This document shows positions 34,309 through 41,862 of a stretch of DNA of 64,000 nucleotides, in pieces. A program made the translations under genes and the position numbers. Positions within the stretch are counted from its first letter, which is position 1, and each line of letters begins with the position of its first letter. The DNA lies in assembly GCA_016223135.1 (NCBI GenBank), contig JACRPQ010000002.1:36626-100625 (forward strand), read 5' to 3'. Source of the DNA: Chloroflexota bacterium. Lineage in GTDB: Bacteria > Chloroflexota > Anaerolineae > Anaerolineales > Villigracilaceae. The notes under the pieces were generated by a model that was not told where the DNA came from, did no database searches, and saw nothing but the letters and a program-made list of their open reading frames with translations.

Positions 34309-35091
34309 TCACCGCAGTCCGCCCATCAATCCAGAGTCGGCAGTCATGGAAACCAGCCGCACTCCCATGTGACGCAATTGATGAAAATTGGCGCCTTCTT
34401 TTAATCCGCGCAGGACAGCCGCTGGGTTTTCCACCACTGCGCCGGAAAGGACCACCGCTCCCGCTTCAAACAGAAGAGGAGAAAGCGGCGTGCTGGGTCC
34501 TACAATGACCATGGGAGCGCCGGGACGGCGCAAGGCGAGCAGTTCGTCGAAGGTGCGGTTGAGCAGGGTCATGGCAGTGATTGCCAGCACATCCGCCTGC
34601 GGGATGACTTGAGGCGCGGCTTCGGCGGGGAGGTCCTGTTCATCTTTGGGATTCAATTCCAGCACGAACAGCCGCCCAACCTTGGGACGCAGTTCAGGAA
34701 CGTAGGGAAAATGTCCCACCATCACCACCGTCTTGCCGGCGCCGAGGCGGGCAAGTACCTCTTTTGAGTGGAGTTCCACCCACAGGTCGGGGCGAGGGGG
34801 GAGGAGGGCATTGATCGCCGCCATTCCTATGGAAATTTCCGGTGCATGAAGAGAATAAATGTAATCTGCCAATTGGCGGGCGGAAAGTTCCGTCAGATGC
34901 CCGGCGCGGGGGATGGCTGGTTCGTTTGTGGAGTGGTGCGCATCCTTGCCCATCGTGGCGGAGAGACCACACCGAATGACCCCATCTACTTCGACAAGGA
35001 CCGCTGTCCAATATAAGCCGATATGAACTTCAAGAATCTTGCCGTTGGGCAGGGAGGGCAGGAGGCGGGCAAGCAAGGTTTCTCGGTTCAT
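34309..35091 (-). CDS. DUF364-like protein (putative heavy-metal chelation/Rossmann)
   Basis: A 260-residue protein starting MNRETLLARLLPSLPNG at the ATG 35091. It has an N-terminal DUF4213-type region (YWTAVLVEVDGVIRCGLSAT) and a C-terminal Rossmann-like half with VVMVGHFPYVPELRPKVGRL and VIVGPSTPLSPLLFEAGAVV, the pattern of the DUF364 family. Some relatives sit next to molybdenum or iron uptake genes, but no reaction is established that I know of. It lies between tRNA-Lys and the antiterminator gene, 49 nt upstream of the latter, and could be co-transcribed with it. Confidence 0.75.
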   Translation of the reverse strand: MNRETLLARLLPSLPNGKILEVHIGLYWTAVLVEVDGVIRCGLSATMGKDAHHSTNEPAIPRAGHLTELSARQLADYIYSLHAPEISIGMAAINALLPPRPDLWVELHSKEVLARLGAGKTVVMVGHFPYVPELRPKVGRLFVLELNPKDEQDLPAEAAPQVIPQADVLAITAMTLLNRTFDELLALRRPGAPMVIVGPSTPLSPLLFEAGAVVLSGAVVENPAAVLRGLKEGANFHQLRHMGVRLVSMTADSGLMGGLR

Positions 35092-35124
35092 GGCTGGCAA
35101 GGAGGACGAGGGGGTAAAACACAA

Positions 35125-35169
35125 GGATCCAACACCTGATGACGACGGGTGATTTCAGGCATTGGACCC
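35125..35169 (-). terminator. Terminator after tRNA-Lys
   Basis: On the minus strand a 15-bp stem (GGGTCCAATGCCTGA pairing with TCAGGTGTTGGATCC, three G-U pairs) is followed by TTGTGTTTTA. It would end the tRNA-Lys transcript before the DUF364-like gene, though the T-tract is imperfect. Confidence 0.55.
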
Positions 35170-35177
35170 TGATGGTG

Positions 35178-35249
35178 TGAGTCCGCTCGGGGTCGAACCG
35201 AGAACCTAACGCTTAAGAGGCGCTTGCTCTGCCATTGAGCTACGGACCC
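35178..35249 (-). tRNA. tRNA-Lys (anticodon CTT)
   Basis: A 72-base cloverleaf on the minus strand. The acceptor stem GGGTCCG pairs with CGGACTC (one G-U), the D arm is GCTCAATGGCAGAGC, the anticodon arm AGCGC-CTCTTAA-GCGTT gives anticodon CTT (codon AAG, lysine), and the T arm is CTCGGTTCGACCCCGAG. The discriminator is A; CCA is not encoded directly after it. Confidence 0.95.
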
Positions 35250-35314
35250 ATGAAAGCGGCGCGCTGACCGAGTCATACCTGCCTCTCACTTCAGCCAGCC
35301 TTGATGCGCACGGT

Positions 35315-35342
35315 ATTATACCCGAAGGAAGAGAAGTGTCAA
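35315..35342 (-). promoter_or_regulatory. Promoter of tRNA-Lys
   Basis: A consensus sigma-70 promoter on the minus strand: TTGACA (35342-35337), 16-nt spacer, TATAAT (35320-35315). Transcription would start about 58 nt upstream of the mature tRNA. Confidence 0.8.
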
Positions 35343-35363
35343 TGATGCGCGAATTACGCCAAC

Positions 35364-35398
35364 AAAAAGCCCCGCAGGTTTTTACCCGCGAGGCTTTT
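35364..35398 (-). terminator. Terminator of the gcv operon
   Basis: On the minus strand AAAAGCCTCGCGGGT pairs with ACCTGCGGGGCTTTT around an AAAA loop, and the 3' arm runs into a T-tract. It follows the gcvPB stop by 27 nt and lies upstream of the tRNA-Lys promoter. Confidence 0.8.
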
Positions 35399-35424
35399 CT
35401 CATCACTGATTATTGGTTTACTGC

Positions 35425-36957
35425 TTACTGATCGCTAAAGTTCTCGGGCAGCCAGCAGCACAGCACCAACTCTCTCGCCGCTTTGACCTCGTCCATTCTG
35501 CCGAATTTGGTGGTGTGCGGCGCGGACTTGACGAGTTCGGGCTGGGTCTTTGCCTCCTCGGCAATCTTGATGAGGGCGTCGGCAAAGGCATCGAGCGTGT
35601 CCTTGTTTTCGGTTTCGGTCGGCTCGATCATCAGCGCTTCGTGAACGATGAGCGGGAAGTAGTTCGTCGGCGGATGGAAGTTGTAATCCATCAGGCGCTT
35701 GGCAATGTCAAGCGCGCGCACGTCAGAGCCTTCGAAACGTCCTTCCGCAACGAACTCGTGCATGCACGTCCTATCGTATGGAATGCGGTAAGTGCTGCGC
35801 AAGCGCGCTTGCAGGTAGTTGGCGTTCAGCACCGCGTATTGGGCGATGTCTTTGAGTCCGTCGGGACCGTGCATGGCGATATAGGTGAAGGCGCGCACCA
35901 AACCGCCGCCGAAATGTCCGTGGAAGGCTTTCATGCGCCCGATGGTCTTGGCGGGTTTGACGAAGCCATAGAGCGGAGGCAGGTCGTCTTCGCCTTCCTC
36001 GATGATGCCGACCAGCGGTTCGGGGAGGAAGTCCACGAGATGCGCGGCAACTCCCACCGGACCTGAGCCCGGTCCGCCGCCGCCGTGCGGGACAGCGAAG
36101 GTCTTGTGCAGGTTGAAGTGCATTACGTCGAAGCCCAAATCGCCGGGGCGGACGATGCCGAGCAGGGCGTTGAGGTTGGCGCCGTCGCCGTACATCAAGC
36201 CGCCGCAGCCGTGAACGAGTTCGATGACTTTCTCGATATTCTCGTCGAACAGACCGAGCGTGTTGGGGTTGGTAAGCATCATGCCGACGACGGTGTCGTC
36301 GCAGGCGGCTTCGAGGGCTTTGAGGTCCACGTTGCCGCGCGAGTCGGAGGGGATTTGCACGACTTGCAAGCCCATCATGCCCGAGGAGGCGGGGTTGGTG
36401 CCGTGCGCCGAATCGGGGATGAGCATCTTCACGCGTTTGTGGTCACCGCGCGATTTGTGATAGGCGCGCATGATGAGTACGCCGGTGAATTCTCCGTGCG
36501 CACCCGCGGCGGGCTGCAACGTCACGCCGGCGAAGCCGCTGATTTCCTTCAACCATTCCTGCAATTGGTACATCAAGGCGAGGTTGCCCTGCACGGTTTC
36601 AATGGGCTGCAAGGGATGAGTGTACAAGAACCCTGGCAGGCGGCAGGTGTCTTCGTTGATTTTCGGGTTGTACTTCATCGTGCAGGAGCCGAGGGGGTAA
36701 AAGCCCGTGTCCACAGAGTAGTTGAAGGAGGAGAGATGCATGTAGTGGCGGACAACGTCCACTTCGGCGAGTTCGGGCAGGGGCAGGTCGGGGCGGAGAA
36801 GATGTTCGGGAGGCAGAGCAGTTTCGGGGACGTCTGAAGCGGGCATGGTCACGCCGACACGCCCCGAGGAGGACAGTTCAAAGATGGTCGGTTCGACAAT
36901 CTTGACTTTGGTCTGGTCGGGCGCACTGGCGTTGAGCGAAGTCGAAACGTCAATCAT
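35425..36957 (-). CDS. gcvPB: Glycine dehydrogenase (decarboxylating) subunit 2
   Basis: A 510-residue PLP enzyme subunit, the C-terminal half of the split P-protein. The PLP lysine is K285 in FNLHKTFAVPHGG, followed by the glycine-rich GGGGPGSGPVGV. With GcvPA it decarboxylates glycine and passes the aminomethyl group to the lipoyl arm of GcvH. Length matches subunit 2 of two-subunit P-proteins found in many thermophiles, Firmicutes and Chloroflexota. It overlaps gcvPA by 8 nt and ends the riboswitch-controlled operon. Confidence 0.95.
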   Translation of the reverse strand: MIDVSTSLNASAPDQTKVKIVEPTIFELSSSGRVGVTMPASDVPETALPPEHLLRPDLPLPELAEVDVVRHYMHLSSFNYSVDTGFYPLGSCTMKYNPKINEDTCRLPGFLYTHPLQPIETVQGNLALMYQLQEWLKEISGFAGVTLQPAAGAHGEFTGVLIMRAYHKSRGDHKRVKMLIPDSAHGTNPASSGMMGLQVVQIPSDSRGNVDLKALEAACDDTVVGMMLTNPNTLGLFDENIEKVIELVHGCGGLMYGDGANLNALLGIVRPGDLGFDVMHFNLHKTFAVPHGGGGPGSGPVGVAAHLVDFLPEPLVGIIEEGEDDLPPLYGFVKPAKTIGRMKAFHGHFGGGLVRAFTYIAMHGPDGLKDIAQYAVLNANYLQARLRSTYRIPYDRTCMHEFVAEGRFEGSDVRALDIAKRLMDYNFHPPTNYFPLIVHEALMIEPTETENKDTLDAFADALIKIAEEAKTQPELVKSAPHTTKFGRMDEVKAARELVLCCWLPENFSDQ

Positions 36958-38305
36958 GGCTCACCTCCGACAACACTTCGACAAGCGTGTCAATATCTTC
37001 CTTGGTGTTCATTTCGGTCACGGCAATCAGCATGTGGTCTTTGAGCGCGGGATAATCCTGACCGAGGTCGTACCCGCCGAGGATGCCGTGTTCGAGCAGA
37101 TGCGCGTTGACCTCTTCGACGGGGCGGTTGACGCACAAGGCAAATTCGTGGAAGAACGGTTCGCTGAAGCACAGTCCCATGCCTTCGATTTTGCTGAGCT
37201 GCGCGGCGGCGTAATGCGCTTTTTGGTAGCAGAGTTCGGCGACCTGCCGCAAGCCTTTTTTGCCAAGCAGGGAAAGATAGACCGCCGTGCCGAGTGCGAT
37301 GAGTCCCTGGTTGGTGCAGATGTTGGACGTGGCGCGTTCACGTTTGATGTGTTGTTCGCGCGCGGTGAGGGTGAGGACGTAGGAACGCTGACCTTTGCTG
37401 TCCACCGTTTCGCCGACGAGACGCCCCGCCATTTTGTGGACGTATTGCTTGCGCGTCGTGAAAAAGCCGACACTGGGTCCGCCGTACCACATGGGGATGC
37501 CCAACGGCTGACCGTCGCCCACGACGATGTCTGCGCCCATCGAGGCGGGCGTCTTGAAGAGGGCAAGGGCAGTGGGGTTGGCGACAATGCAAACCAACGC
37601 GCCTTTGGCGTGCGCGGCTTCGACGAGTTTGGTGTAGTCGTACACGCGCCCGAAGAAATCGGGGTATTGGACGATGACGAGGCAGGTGTTATCGTCCACG
37701 AGGGATGGAAGGTCAGAGGGTTGGTAATCGGTGATTGGGAATTGGTCATCGCCGGCGAGCTGCAGGTCCATGCCCTGGGTGTAGGTGCGGATGACGGCGC
37801 GGTATTGCGGGTGGACGGTGGGGGCGACGACGACTTTCCTGCGCTTGCCGCGGAATTGCGCAAACGCCATGTTGACGGCTTCCGCGGCGGCGGTGGCGCC
37901 ATCGTAGTGCGAGGCGTTGGAGACCTCCATGCCGGTCAGCGCGCACATAAGGGACTGGTATTCGAAGATGGCTTGCAGAGTCCCTTGCGAGATTTCGGGC
38001 TGATAGGGAGTGTAGGCAGTATAGAACTCGCCGCGGCGAAGGATATGGTCCACGACGGAGGGGATGTAGTGGTTGTACATGCCCGCGCCGAGGAAGGAGA
38101 TGAGGTCGCTGCGGACGTTTTCGTTCGCCTGTGCAAGACCTGAGAGTTCGTCCAGCGCTTCCATTTCAGTGAGCGCGGGGGGCAGGTCGAGTTTGGGGAA
38201 GCGGTGTTTGGCGGGGACGTCATCGAACAGTTCGTCGAGCGATTGGACGCCGATGGTCGCCAGCATCGCATCCCGTTCTTTGGGAGAGATGGGGATATAG
38301 GTCAT
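36950..38305 (-). CDS. gcvPA: Glycine dehydrogenase (decarboxylating) subunit 1
   Basis: A 451-residue protein, the N-terminal half of the split P-protein. It begins MTYIPISPKERDAMLATIGV and contains FLGAGMYNHYIPSVVDHI and FYTAYTPYQPEISQGTLQ, hallmarks of GcvPA. It has the PLP-transferase fold but lacks the PLP lysine, which is in the partner subunit. The ATG has GGAG 6 nt upstream. A 50-base gap holding a large palindrome separates it from gcvH. Confidence 0.95.
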   Translation of the reverse strand: MTYIPISPKERDAMLATIGVQSLDELFDDVPAKHRFPKLDLPPALTEMEALDELSGLAQANENVRSDLISFLGAGMYNHYIPSVVDHILRRGEFYTAYTPYQPEISQGTLQAIFEYQSLMCALTGMEVSNASHYDGATAAAEAVNMAFAQFRGKRRKVVVAPTVHPQYRAVIRTYTQGMDLQLAGDDQFPITDYQPSDLPSLVDDNTCLVIVQYPDFFGRVYDYTKLVEAAHAKGALVCIVANPTALALFKTPASMGADIVVGDGQPLGIPMWYGGPSVGFFTTRKQYVHKMAGRLVGETVDSKGQRSYVLTLTAREQHIKRERATSNICTNQGLIALGTAVYLSLLGKKGLRQVAELCYQKAHYAAAQLSKIEGMGLCFSEPFFHEFALCVNRPVEEVNAHLLEHGILGGYDLGQDYPALKDHMLIAVTEMNTKEDIDTLVEVLSEVSHD

Positions 38306-38320
38306 GGTGACTCCATGTTG

Positions 38321-38356
38321 GTAACTGGTAAATGGTAATTACCACTTACCAGTTAC
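38321..38356. repeat. Near-perfect 18-base-arm palindrome between gcvH and gcvPA
   Basis: GTAACTGGTAAATGGTAA (38321-38338) is followed without a loop by TTACCACTTACCAGTTAC (38339-38356), 17 of 18 positions inverted. The last base lies in the gcvH stop codon. In mRNA it would form a strong hairpin that may set the ratio of GcvH to the P subunits; this is inference. Confidence 0.7.
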
Positions 38357-38733
38357 TAATGCGCGCGTTCCGCACAATACTTCTCGTAGGCGGCGGCGTC
38401 CATCAAGTCGCCTGCGGTTGCGCCTTCGAGTTGAATCATCCAGGCTTCGCCGTAGGGGTCGGAGTTGATGAGTTCGGGCTTGTCGGCAAGTCCCTTGTTG
38501 ACGGCGGCGACTTTTCCGCCTGCGGGGGCATAGATCTCCGCCGAGGCTTTGACCGATTCGACCGAGGCGATGGGCTTGCCGGCTTCGATGGTCTCGCCTG
38601 CTTCGACGAGGATTTCGACGAAGACGATGTCGGAAAGTTGTCCCTGGGCGTAATCGGTAATGCCTGCCTTGCCGGTGGCGGGATCGAACCATTCGTCGGA
38701 TTTGGTGTATTTCAAATTAGCGGGAGTATTCAT
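38356..38733 (-). CDS. gcvH: Glycine cleavage system H protein
   Basis: A 125-residue lipoyl carrier. The lipoylated lysine is K62 in ASVESVKASAEIYAP, and the start KYTKSDEWF and middle GITDYAQGQLSDIVFVE are typical. GcvH shuttles the aminomethyl group from the P-protein to the T-protein. It is the first gene after the glycine riboswitch, with AGGAG 9 nt before the ATG. The aminomethyltransferase gcvT is not in the window. Confidence 0.95.
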   Translation of the reverse strand: MNTPANLKYTKSDEWFDPATGKAGITDYAQGQLSDIVFVEILVEAGETIEAGKPIASVESVKASAEIYAPAGGKVAAVNKGLADKPELINSDPYGEAWMIQLEGATAGDLMDAAAYEKYCAERAH

Positions 38734-38766
38734 AGTGGTTGTCTCCTTTTGGTTTTGCGTTAGGTC

Positions 38767-38782
38767 GGCGCGAGAGAACGCC
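38767..38782. repeat. Dispersed hairpin repeat (GGCGCGAGAGAACGCC)
   Basis: A variant of the hairpin family, here GGCGCGAGAGAACGCC followed by TTCTACGC. It lies between the riboswitch terminator and gcvH, so it is part of the leader only in read-through transcripts. Confidence 0.5.
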
Positions 38783-38810
38783 TTCTACGCTCAAAATATT
38801 TTGGCGAATC

Positions 38811-38839
38811 AAAAAGGCGCACGGGCATCATCGTGCGCC
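38811..38839 (-). terminator. Riboswitch-controlled intrinsic terminator
   Basis: On the minus strand GGCGCACG pairs with CGTGCGCC around an 8-nt loop... the run of T residues follows directly. The 5' arm touches the end of the second aptamer's closing stem (CAGAGGCG), so ligand binding could change terminator formation. It is the likely expression platform. Confidence 0.8.
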
Positions 38840-38863
38840 TCTGTAATTGAACCTGAGAGATTC

Positions 38864-39006
38864 GGTTAGTCTAATAGTCACGAGTCTTATAGTCTTACAG
38901 TCTAATAGTCTTATGGTCTCGCAGCCTGTGGGAATGCAAACATTTACACTCAAACTCTTCGACTATGTGACTATCAGACTATTTGACTATGAGGCTATCA
39001 GACTAA
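38864..39006. repeat. AGTCTAATAGTC-type palindromic repeat inside riboswitch aptamer 2
   Basis: The outer ends GGTTAGTCTAATAGTC (38864-38879) and CTATCAGACTAAC (38994-39006) are inverted, and several AGTCTTA/GACTAT words lie between them. On RNA they extend the P3 arm of the second aptamer. The same words recur at 63594-63662. Confidence 0.75.
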
Positions 39007-39136
39007 CTTTACACCGTCGGTGTTCCTCGCAGGAATGGTCTGCGGGAAGCTTTCCAGAGTTGGGTCGGGGCAGGGTCCTTTTGCCTGAGAGTTTCACCTG
39101 GTTTCGCCTTGCCAGATTTGCCCCTTCGGCGCCCTC

Positions 39137-39176
39137 GGTCTCGATACGCGGCACGAAACGCCGCTACTCGACCACC
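39137..39176. repeat. Palindromic insert in riboswitch aptamer 1
   Basis: A 40-base imperfect palindrome starting GGTCTCGATACGCGGC and ending GCTACTCGACCACC fills the P2 loop of aptamer 1. I recognise this type of sequence as a REP-like word that recurs in some bacterial genomes; only one copy is in this window. Confidence 0.5.
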
Positions 39177-39214
39177 TTGAGTCTCTTCCCTGTTGCCCGT
39201 TGAATTGTGTTTTG

Positions 39215-39243
39215 ATTGTACGGGTGAGGGGAATGAGAGTCAA
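39215..39243 (-). promoter_or_regulatory. Promoter of the gcv operon
   Basis: On the minus strand TTGACT (39243-39238), a 17-nt spacer and TACAAT (39220-39215). The predicted start is about 8 nt upstream of the first paired bases of aptamer 1, as expected for a riboswitch leader. Confidence 0.8.
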
Positions 39244-39268
39244 GAGGATAAATATCCTTGATTCAAAA

Positions 39269-39297
39269 ACTTCCGAAGTTTGTCAGGCTTCGGAAGT
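39269..39297 (-). terminator. Terminator after the small membrane protein gene
   Basis: A perfect 10-bp stem ACTTCCGAAG / CTTCGGAAGT with a 9-nt loop is followed on the minus strand by TTTTG. It ends the transcript of the gene at 39404-39787 just before the gcv promoter. Confidence 0.75.
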
Positions 39298-39403
39298 CTC
39301 ATTTCGTCACTGCTTGGAGAGGTACGGGTGAGTCCGCTTCGGGGGAAGGGAAAGGCTTTTCAGCAGGAGCAGTCGAAAGGTCCAGCGGGGAGGCGGGGAG
39401 GCG

Positions 39404-39787
39404 TTAAGGCTCAGGCTGAGGTGGGAGAGCGCCGTTCAGGCGGGCAAAGTAGTCCTTGACGGCGGGGTCGTTGTAGAACACGAGGGCAAGGATGCCGACC
39501 GCCGTCGAGAAGAGGTTGCCGGTCAGGGCGGAGGCGATTTCAAAGACAGCGATGTTGGTGGATGGTCGGAGGATTTGCGGCGGCTCGCTGAAGAGTTTGG
39601 CGGCATAGATGAGTTCAAAGACGCCCAGCACGGCCGGCAGGATGGTGAACGGAATGCAGAGGACGCCGATGATGGTGGCAAGCGCCGTGCCAGAGGCGAC
39701 AAAGCCCCAAAAGAGATTGACAACGCCGCTGACGAGGGTCATCCATGCCGTAACTTGGATGAGCGTAGGTTTTTGCAAGTTCATCAT
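39404..39787 (-). CDS. Small integral membrane protein, unknown function
   Basis: A 127-residue protein with three or four hydrophobic segments (VTAWMTLVSGVVNLFWGFVA, ATIIGVLCIPFTILPAVLGV, and a C-terminal pair around ALTGNLFSTAVGILALVFY). The end is PPQPEP. It resembles small membrane proteins of unknown role common in Chloroflexota. AGGAG lies 7 nt upstream of the tandem ATG codons. It has its own terminator and stands alone between recJ and the gcv operon. Confidence 0.7.
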   Translation of the reverse strand: MMNLQKPTLIQVTAWMTLVSGVVNLFWGFVASGTALATIIGVLCIPFTILPAVLGVFELIYAAKLFSEPPQILRPSTNIAVFEIASALTGNLFSTAVGILALVFYNDPAVKDYFARLNGALPPQPEP

Positions 39788-39906
39788 TTTCTCCTATATG
39801 AGTTCATTGGAATATACGCCCCCGCAGGAGATTGGTTGCAGATTTTCTAGTGACCTGACAGTTTCAAATGGGACGCTGAAAAACGCAGGAAAAAAAACAA
39901 CTTCTG

Positions 39907-40021
39907 GACTTACGCAAAATGGCTTTCTTGTCCGCTAATCTATGCCAATCTTCGCGAATTTTGAACGAATTAGCGCAGTCCAGTCAAGCTTGGTGGATTG
40001 AATTCAGGTTTTGCGTAAGTC
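39907..40021. repeat. MITE-like element C, copy 2
   Basis: A 115-base copy of the element at 23051-23168, with the same perfect ends GACTTACGCAAAA and TTTTGCGTAAGTC and the same left half. The right half differs (AGTCCAGTCAAGCTTGGTGG). It lies 30 nt beyond the 3' end of recJ. Confidence 0.8.
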
Positions 40022-40050
40022 AGCGTTCATCTGCGTCCTAAAGCAAAAGT

Positions 40051-41757
40051 TCAGTCAGGGAGGCCGGCGGGTTTGAGGTCTTTGAGGTTGAGCTGCAGGG
40101 TGGTGCGTCCGTTCCATTCGTTGGCTTCGAGGGTGTACATGACGTCTATGCGCGGGGGCAGGGATTTTTGCAACTCGCCCAAACGGAAGCCGATGGCATC
40201 GTAGGCAGCGCCGCGCGAATCTTCGAGGGTGAGCTTGAGGTGTTTGCCATCCGCGCCGACGGTGCGGGAGGATTTAACCTTCACATCGCGCGAGACGAAG
40301 ACCGCTTCGGGGTTGCCGTAGCCGGTGGGTTCGAGGTAGGCAAGGTGCTTCAGTATGTCGAAGTTGAGTTCTTCGAGCGCCACTTCGGCGTCGGCGGTGA
40401 GGGTGTGGCGCAGGTCTTTGCCTTCGAGTTGTTCTCTGGCAAGGCGCTTGAGGCGGGCGACGAGCGCGGGCAGGTTTTCATTGCGGACGGTGAAGCCCGC
40501 CGCGGCGGCATGACCTCCGTGACGGACGAGCAGGTCTTTGCATTGGTCGAGCGCGTCAGTGATGTGGAATTCGGGGATGGAGCGGCAGGAACCGCGCGTC
40601 TCTTCGGGTCCTTTCGCGGCGACGACGGCCGGGCGGTAATAGGCTTCGGTCAGGCGCGAGGCGGTCAGCCCGACGACGCCGGGGTTGAAGTCTTCGTGAG
40701 CGGCGAAGAAGAGGTAGGCGTCGGGGTCGTCGCTGAGGGCGATGGCTTCCGCCTGCGCTTGCATCTCGCGGGTGATGGATTGGCGCTGGCGGTTTTGCAC
40801 GTCGAGCTGCTGGGCAAGTTGACCGGCGCGCATGAAGTCGGTGGTGGTGAGCAGTTCAAAGGAGGCAAGCGCCGATTCGAGCCGCCCGGAGGCGTTGAGG
40901 CGCGGTCCGAGCATGAAGCCGATGTCGCTGGCTTTGATTTTGTCGAGTTTGACCTGCGCGACGTTGGCGAGGGAGAAGAGTCCCTGCCGCTTCGTTTCGC
41001 GGATCTGTTTGAGTCCGCGGCGAACGAGGGAACGGTTCTCGCCGACGAGGGGGGCGAGGTCGGCAACGGTGCCGAGGGCAACCAAATCCAGCAAATCGGT
41101 AAGGTTGACCAAATTCGCAAAAGCCGGCTGCAGGGCAAGCGCTTCGGCGATTTTGTAGGCAATGCCTACCCCAGCCAGGTCTTTATCGGGATAAGGGTCG
41201 CCGTGTTGTTTGGGGTTGATGACGGCAAGAGCGGAGGGGATGTTTTCGCCGTCGGGGTGGTGATGGTCGGAGATGATGAGGTCCAGCCCGATGGTCCGCG
41301 CATGAAGCGCTTCTTCGGGGGAGCGGATGCCGCAATCCACAGTGATGACGAGTTTGACGCCCGCCGCTTGGAGGGAGTCGAGCGCGTCTTTGTTGAGACC
41401 GTAGCCTTCGTCGAAGCGGTTGGGGATGTAGCCGCGCACGTCTGCGTCCAACGATTGAAGGGTTTGGACGAGCAGCGCGGTGGCGGTGACGCCGTCCACG
41501 TCATAGTCGCCGTAGATGGCAATGGGTTCGCGGTGTTCGAGGGCGTAACAAATCCGGTCCACCGCAGCGGACATGCCGAGCATTTGGAAAGGGTCGGTTG
41601 CGGCAAGAGGCTCCGCTTTGAGAAAGGCGCGCGCTTCGGCATCGGCGCTGTAACCGCGATTGAAGAGAATTTGTTTGAGGACGTAGGGAAATTTGGAGAG
41701 GGCTGCGTCGGCTTGCGGCGTGATGGGGGGTTGTATAACCCAGCGTTTGTTATGCAT
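40051..41757 (-). CDS. recJ: Single-stranded-DNA-specific exonuclease RecJ
   Basis: A 568-residue DHH-family 5'-3' exonuclease. Motif I is GDYDVDG (83-89) and the DHH motif is SDHHHPDGE (163-171); further on LGPRLNASGRL and the late RHGGHAAAAGFTV are diagnostic of RecJ. It degrades single-stranded DNA in recombinational and mismatch repair. The start is the ATG at 41757 (MHNKRWVIQPP); the frame is open further upstream but would overlap the divergent gene. TTGCTC-18 nt-TATACT on the minus strand (41835-41806) is a possible promoter. Confidence 0.93.
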   Translation of the reverse strand: MHNKRWVIQPPITPQADAALSKFPYVLKQILFNRGYSADAEARAFLKAEPLAATDPFQMLGMSAAVDRICYALEHREPIAIYGDYDVDGVTATALLVQTLQSLDADVRGYIPNRFDEGYGLNKDALDSLQAAGVKLVITVDCGIRSPEEALHARTIGLDLIISDHHHPDGENIPSALAVINPKQHGDPYPDKDLAGVGIAYKIAEALALQPAFANLVNLTDLLDLVALGTVADLAPLVGENRSLVRRGLKQIRETKRQGLFSLANVAQVKLDKIKASDIGFMLGPRLNASGRLESALASFELLTTTDFMRAGQLAQQLDVQNRQRQSITREMQAQAEAIALSDDPDAYLFFAAHEDFNPGVVGLTASRLTEAYYRPAVVAAKGPEETRGSCRSIPEFHITDALDQCKDLLVRHGGHAAAAGFTVRNENLPALVARLKRLAREQLEGKDLRHTLTADAEVALEELNFDILKHLAYLEPTGYGNPEAVFVSRDVKVKSSRTVGADGKHLKLTLEDSRGAAYDAIGFRLGELQKSLPPRIDVMYTLEANEWNGRTTLQLNLKDLKPAGLPD

Positions 41758-41817
41758 TCGGTTGGAGTCCGTTCGGGGTGATTTCAGGATTGATAAGCGA
41801 CGGCAAGTATAAACGGT

Positions 41818-41844
41818 TTGGCGAGGCGGGAGCAAGTGTATAAT
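41818..41844 (+). promoter_or_regulatory. Promoter of the 174-residue protein gene
   Basis: TATAAT at 41839-41844 lies 18 nt before the ATG, with TTGGCG at 41818-41823 as a weak -35 (15-nt spacer). It overlaps the divergent recJ promoter region. Confidence 0.5.
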
Positions 41845-41862
41845 GAAGTTCGAGGAGGCAGT

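Larger units (their letters stand above)
38839..39199 (-). ncRNA. Tandem glycine riboswitch with extended arms
   Basis: Read on the minus strand, aptamer 1 (about 39199-39066) shows AAGAGAC, GGGCGCCGAAGGGGCAA and GAAACTCTCAGGCAAAAGGAC, the conserved core of the glycine riboswitch. Aptamer 2 (about 39062-38839) shows CAACTCTGGAAAG, CACCGACGG, CGAATCTCTCAGGTTCAA and CAGAG, closing with CTCTG/CAGAG. Both aptamers have large peripheral inserts: 40 nt in the P2 loop of aptamer 1 (39137-39176) and about 140 nt in the P3 arm of aptamer 2. Glycine binding in such switches usually turns on glycine cleavage genes, and gcvH-gcvPA-gcvPB lie downstream. Confidence 0.9.

Noticed and set aside
38864..39006. 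CRISPR-like array suggested by repeated AGTCTNATAGTC words.
   Set aside because: Spacing is irregular, words alternate in orientation, there are no unique spacers of constant length and no cas genes; it is a palindromic repeat in a riboswitch arm.
39328..39344. GTGAGTCCGCTTCGGGG resembles the 3' end of tRNA-Lys (35176-35191) and flanks the gcv operon as a direct repeat.
   Set aside because: It lies on the 5' side of the tRNA, has one inserted base, and no integrase is nearby, so it is not a convincing attachment scar.
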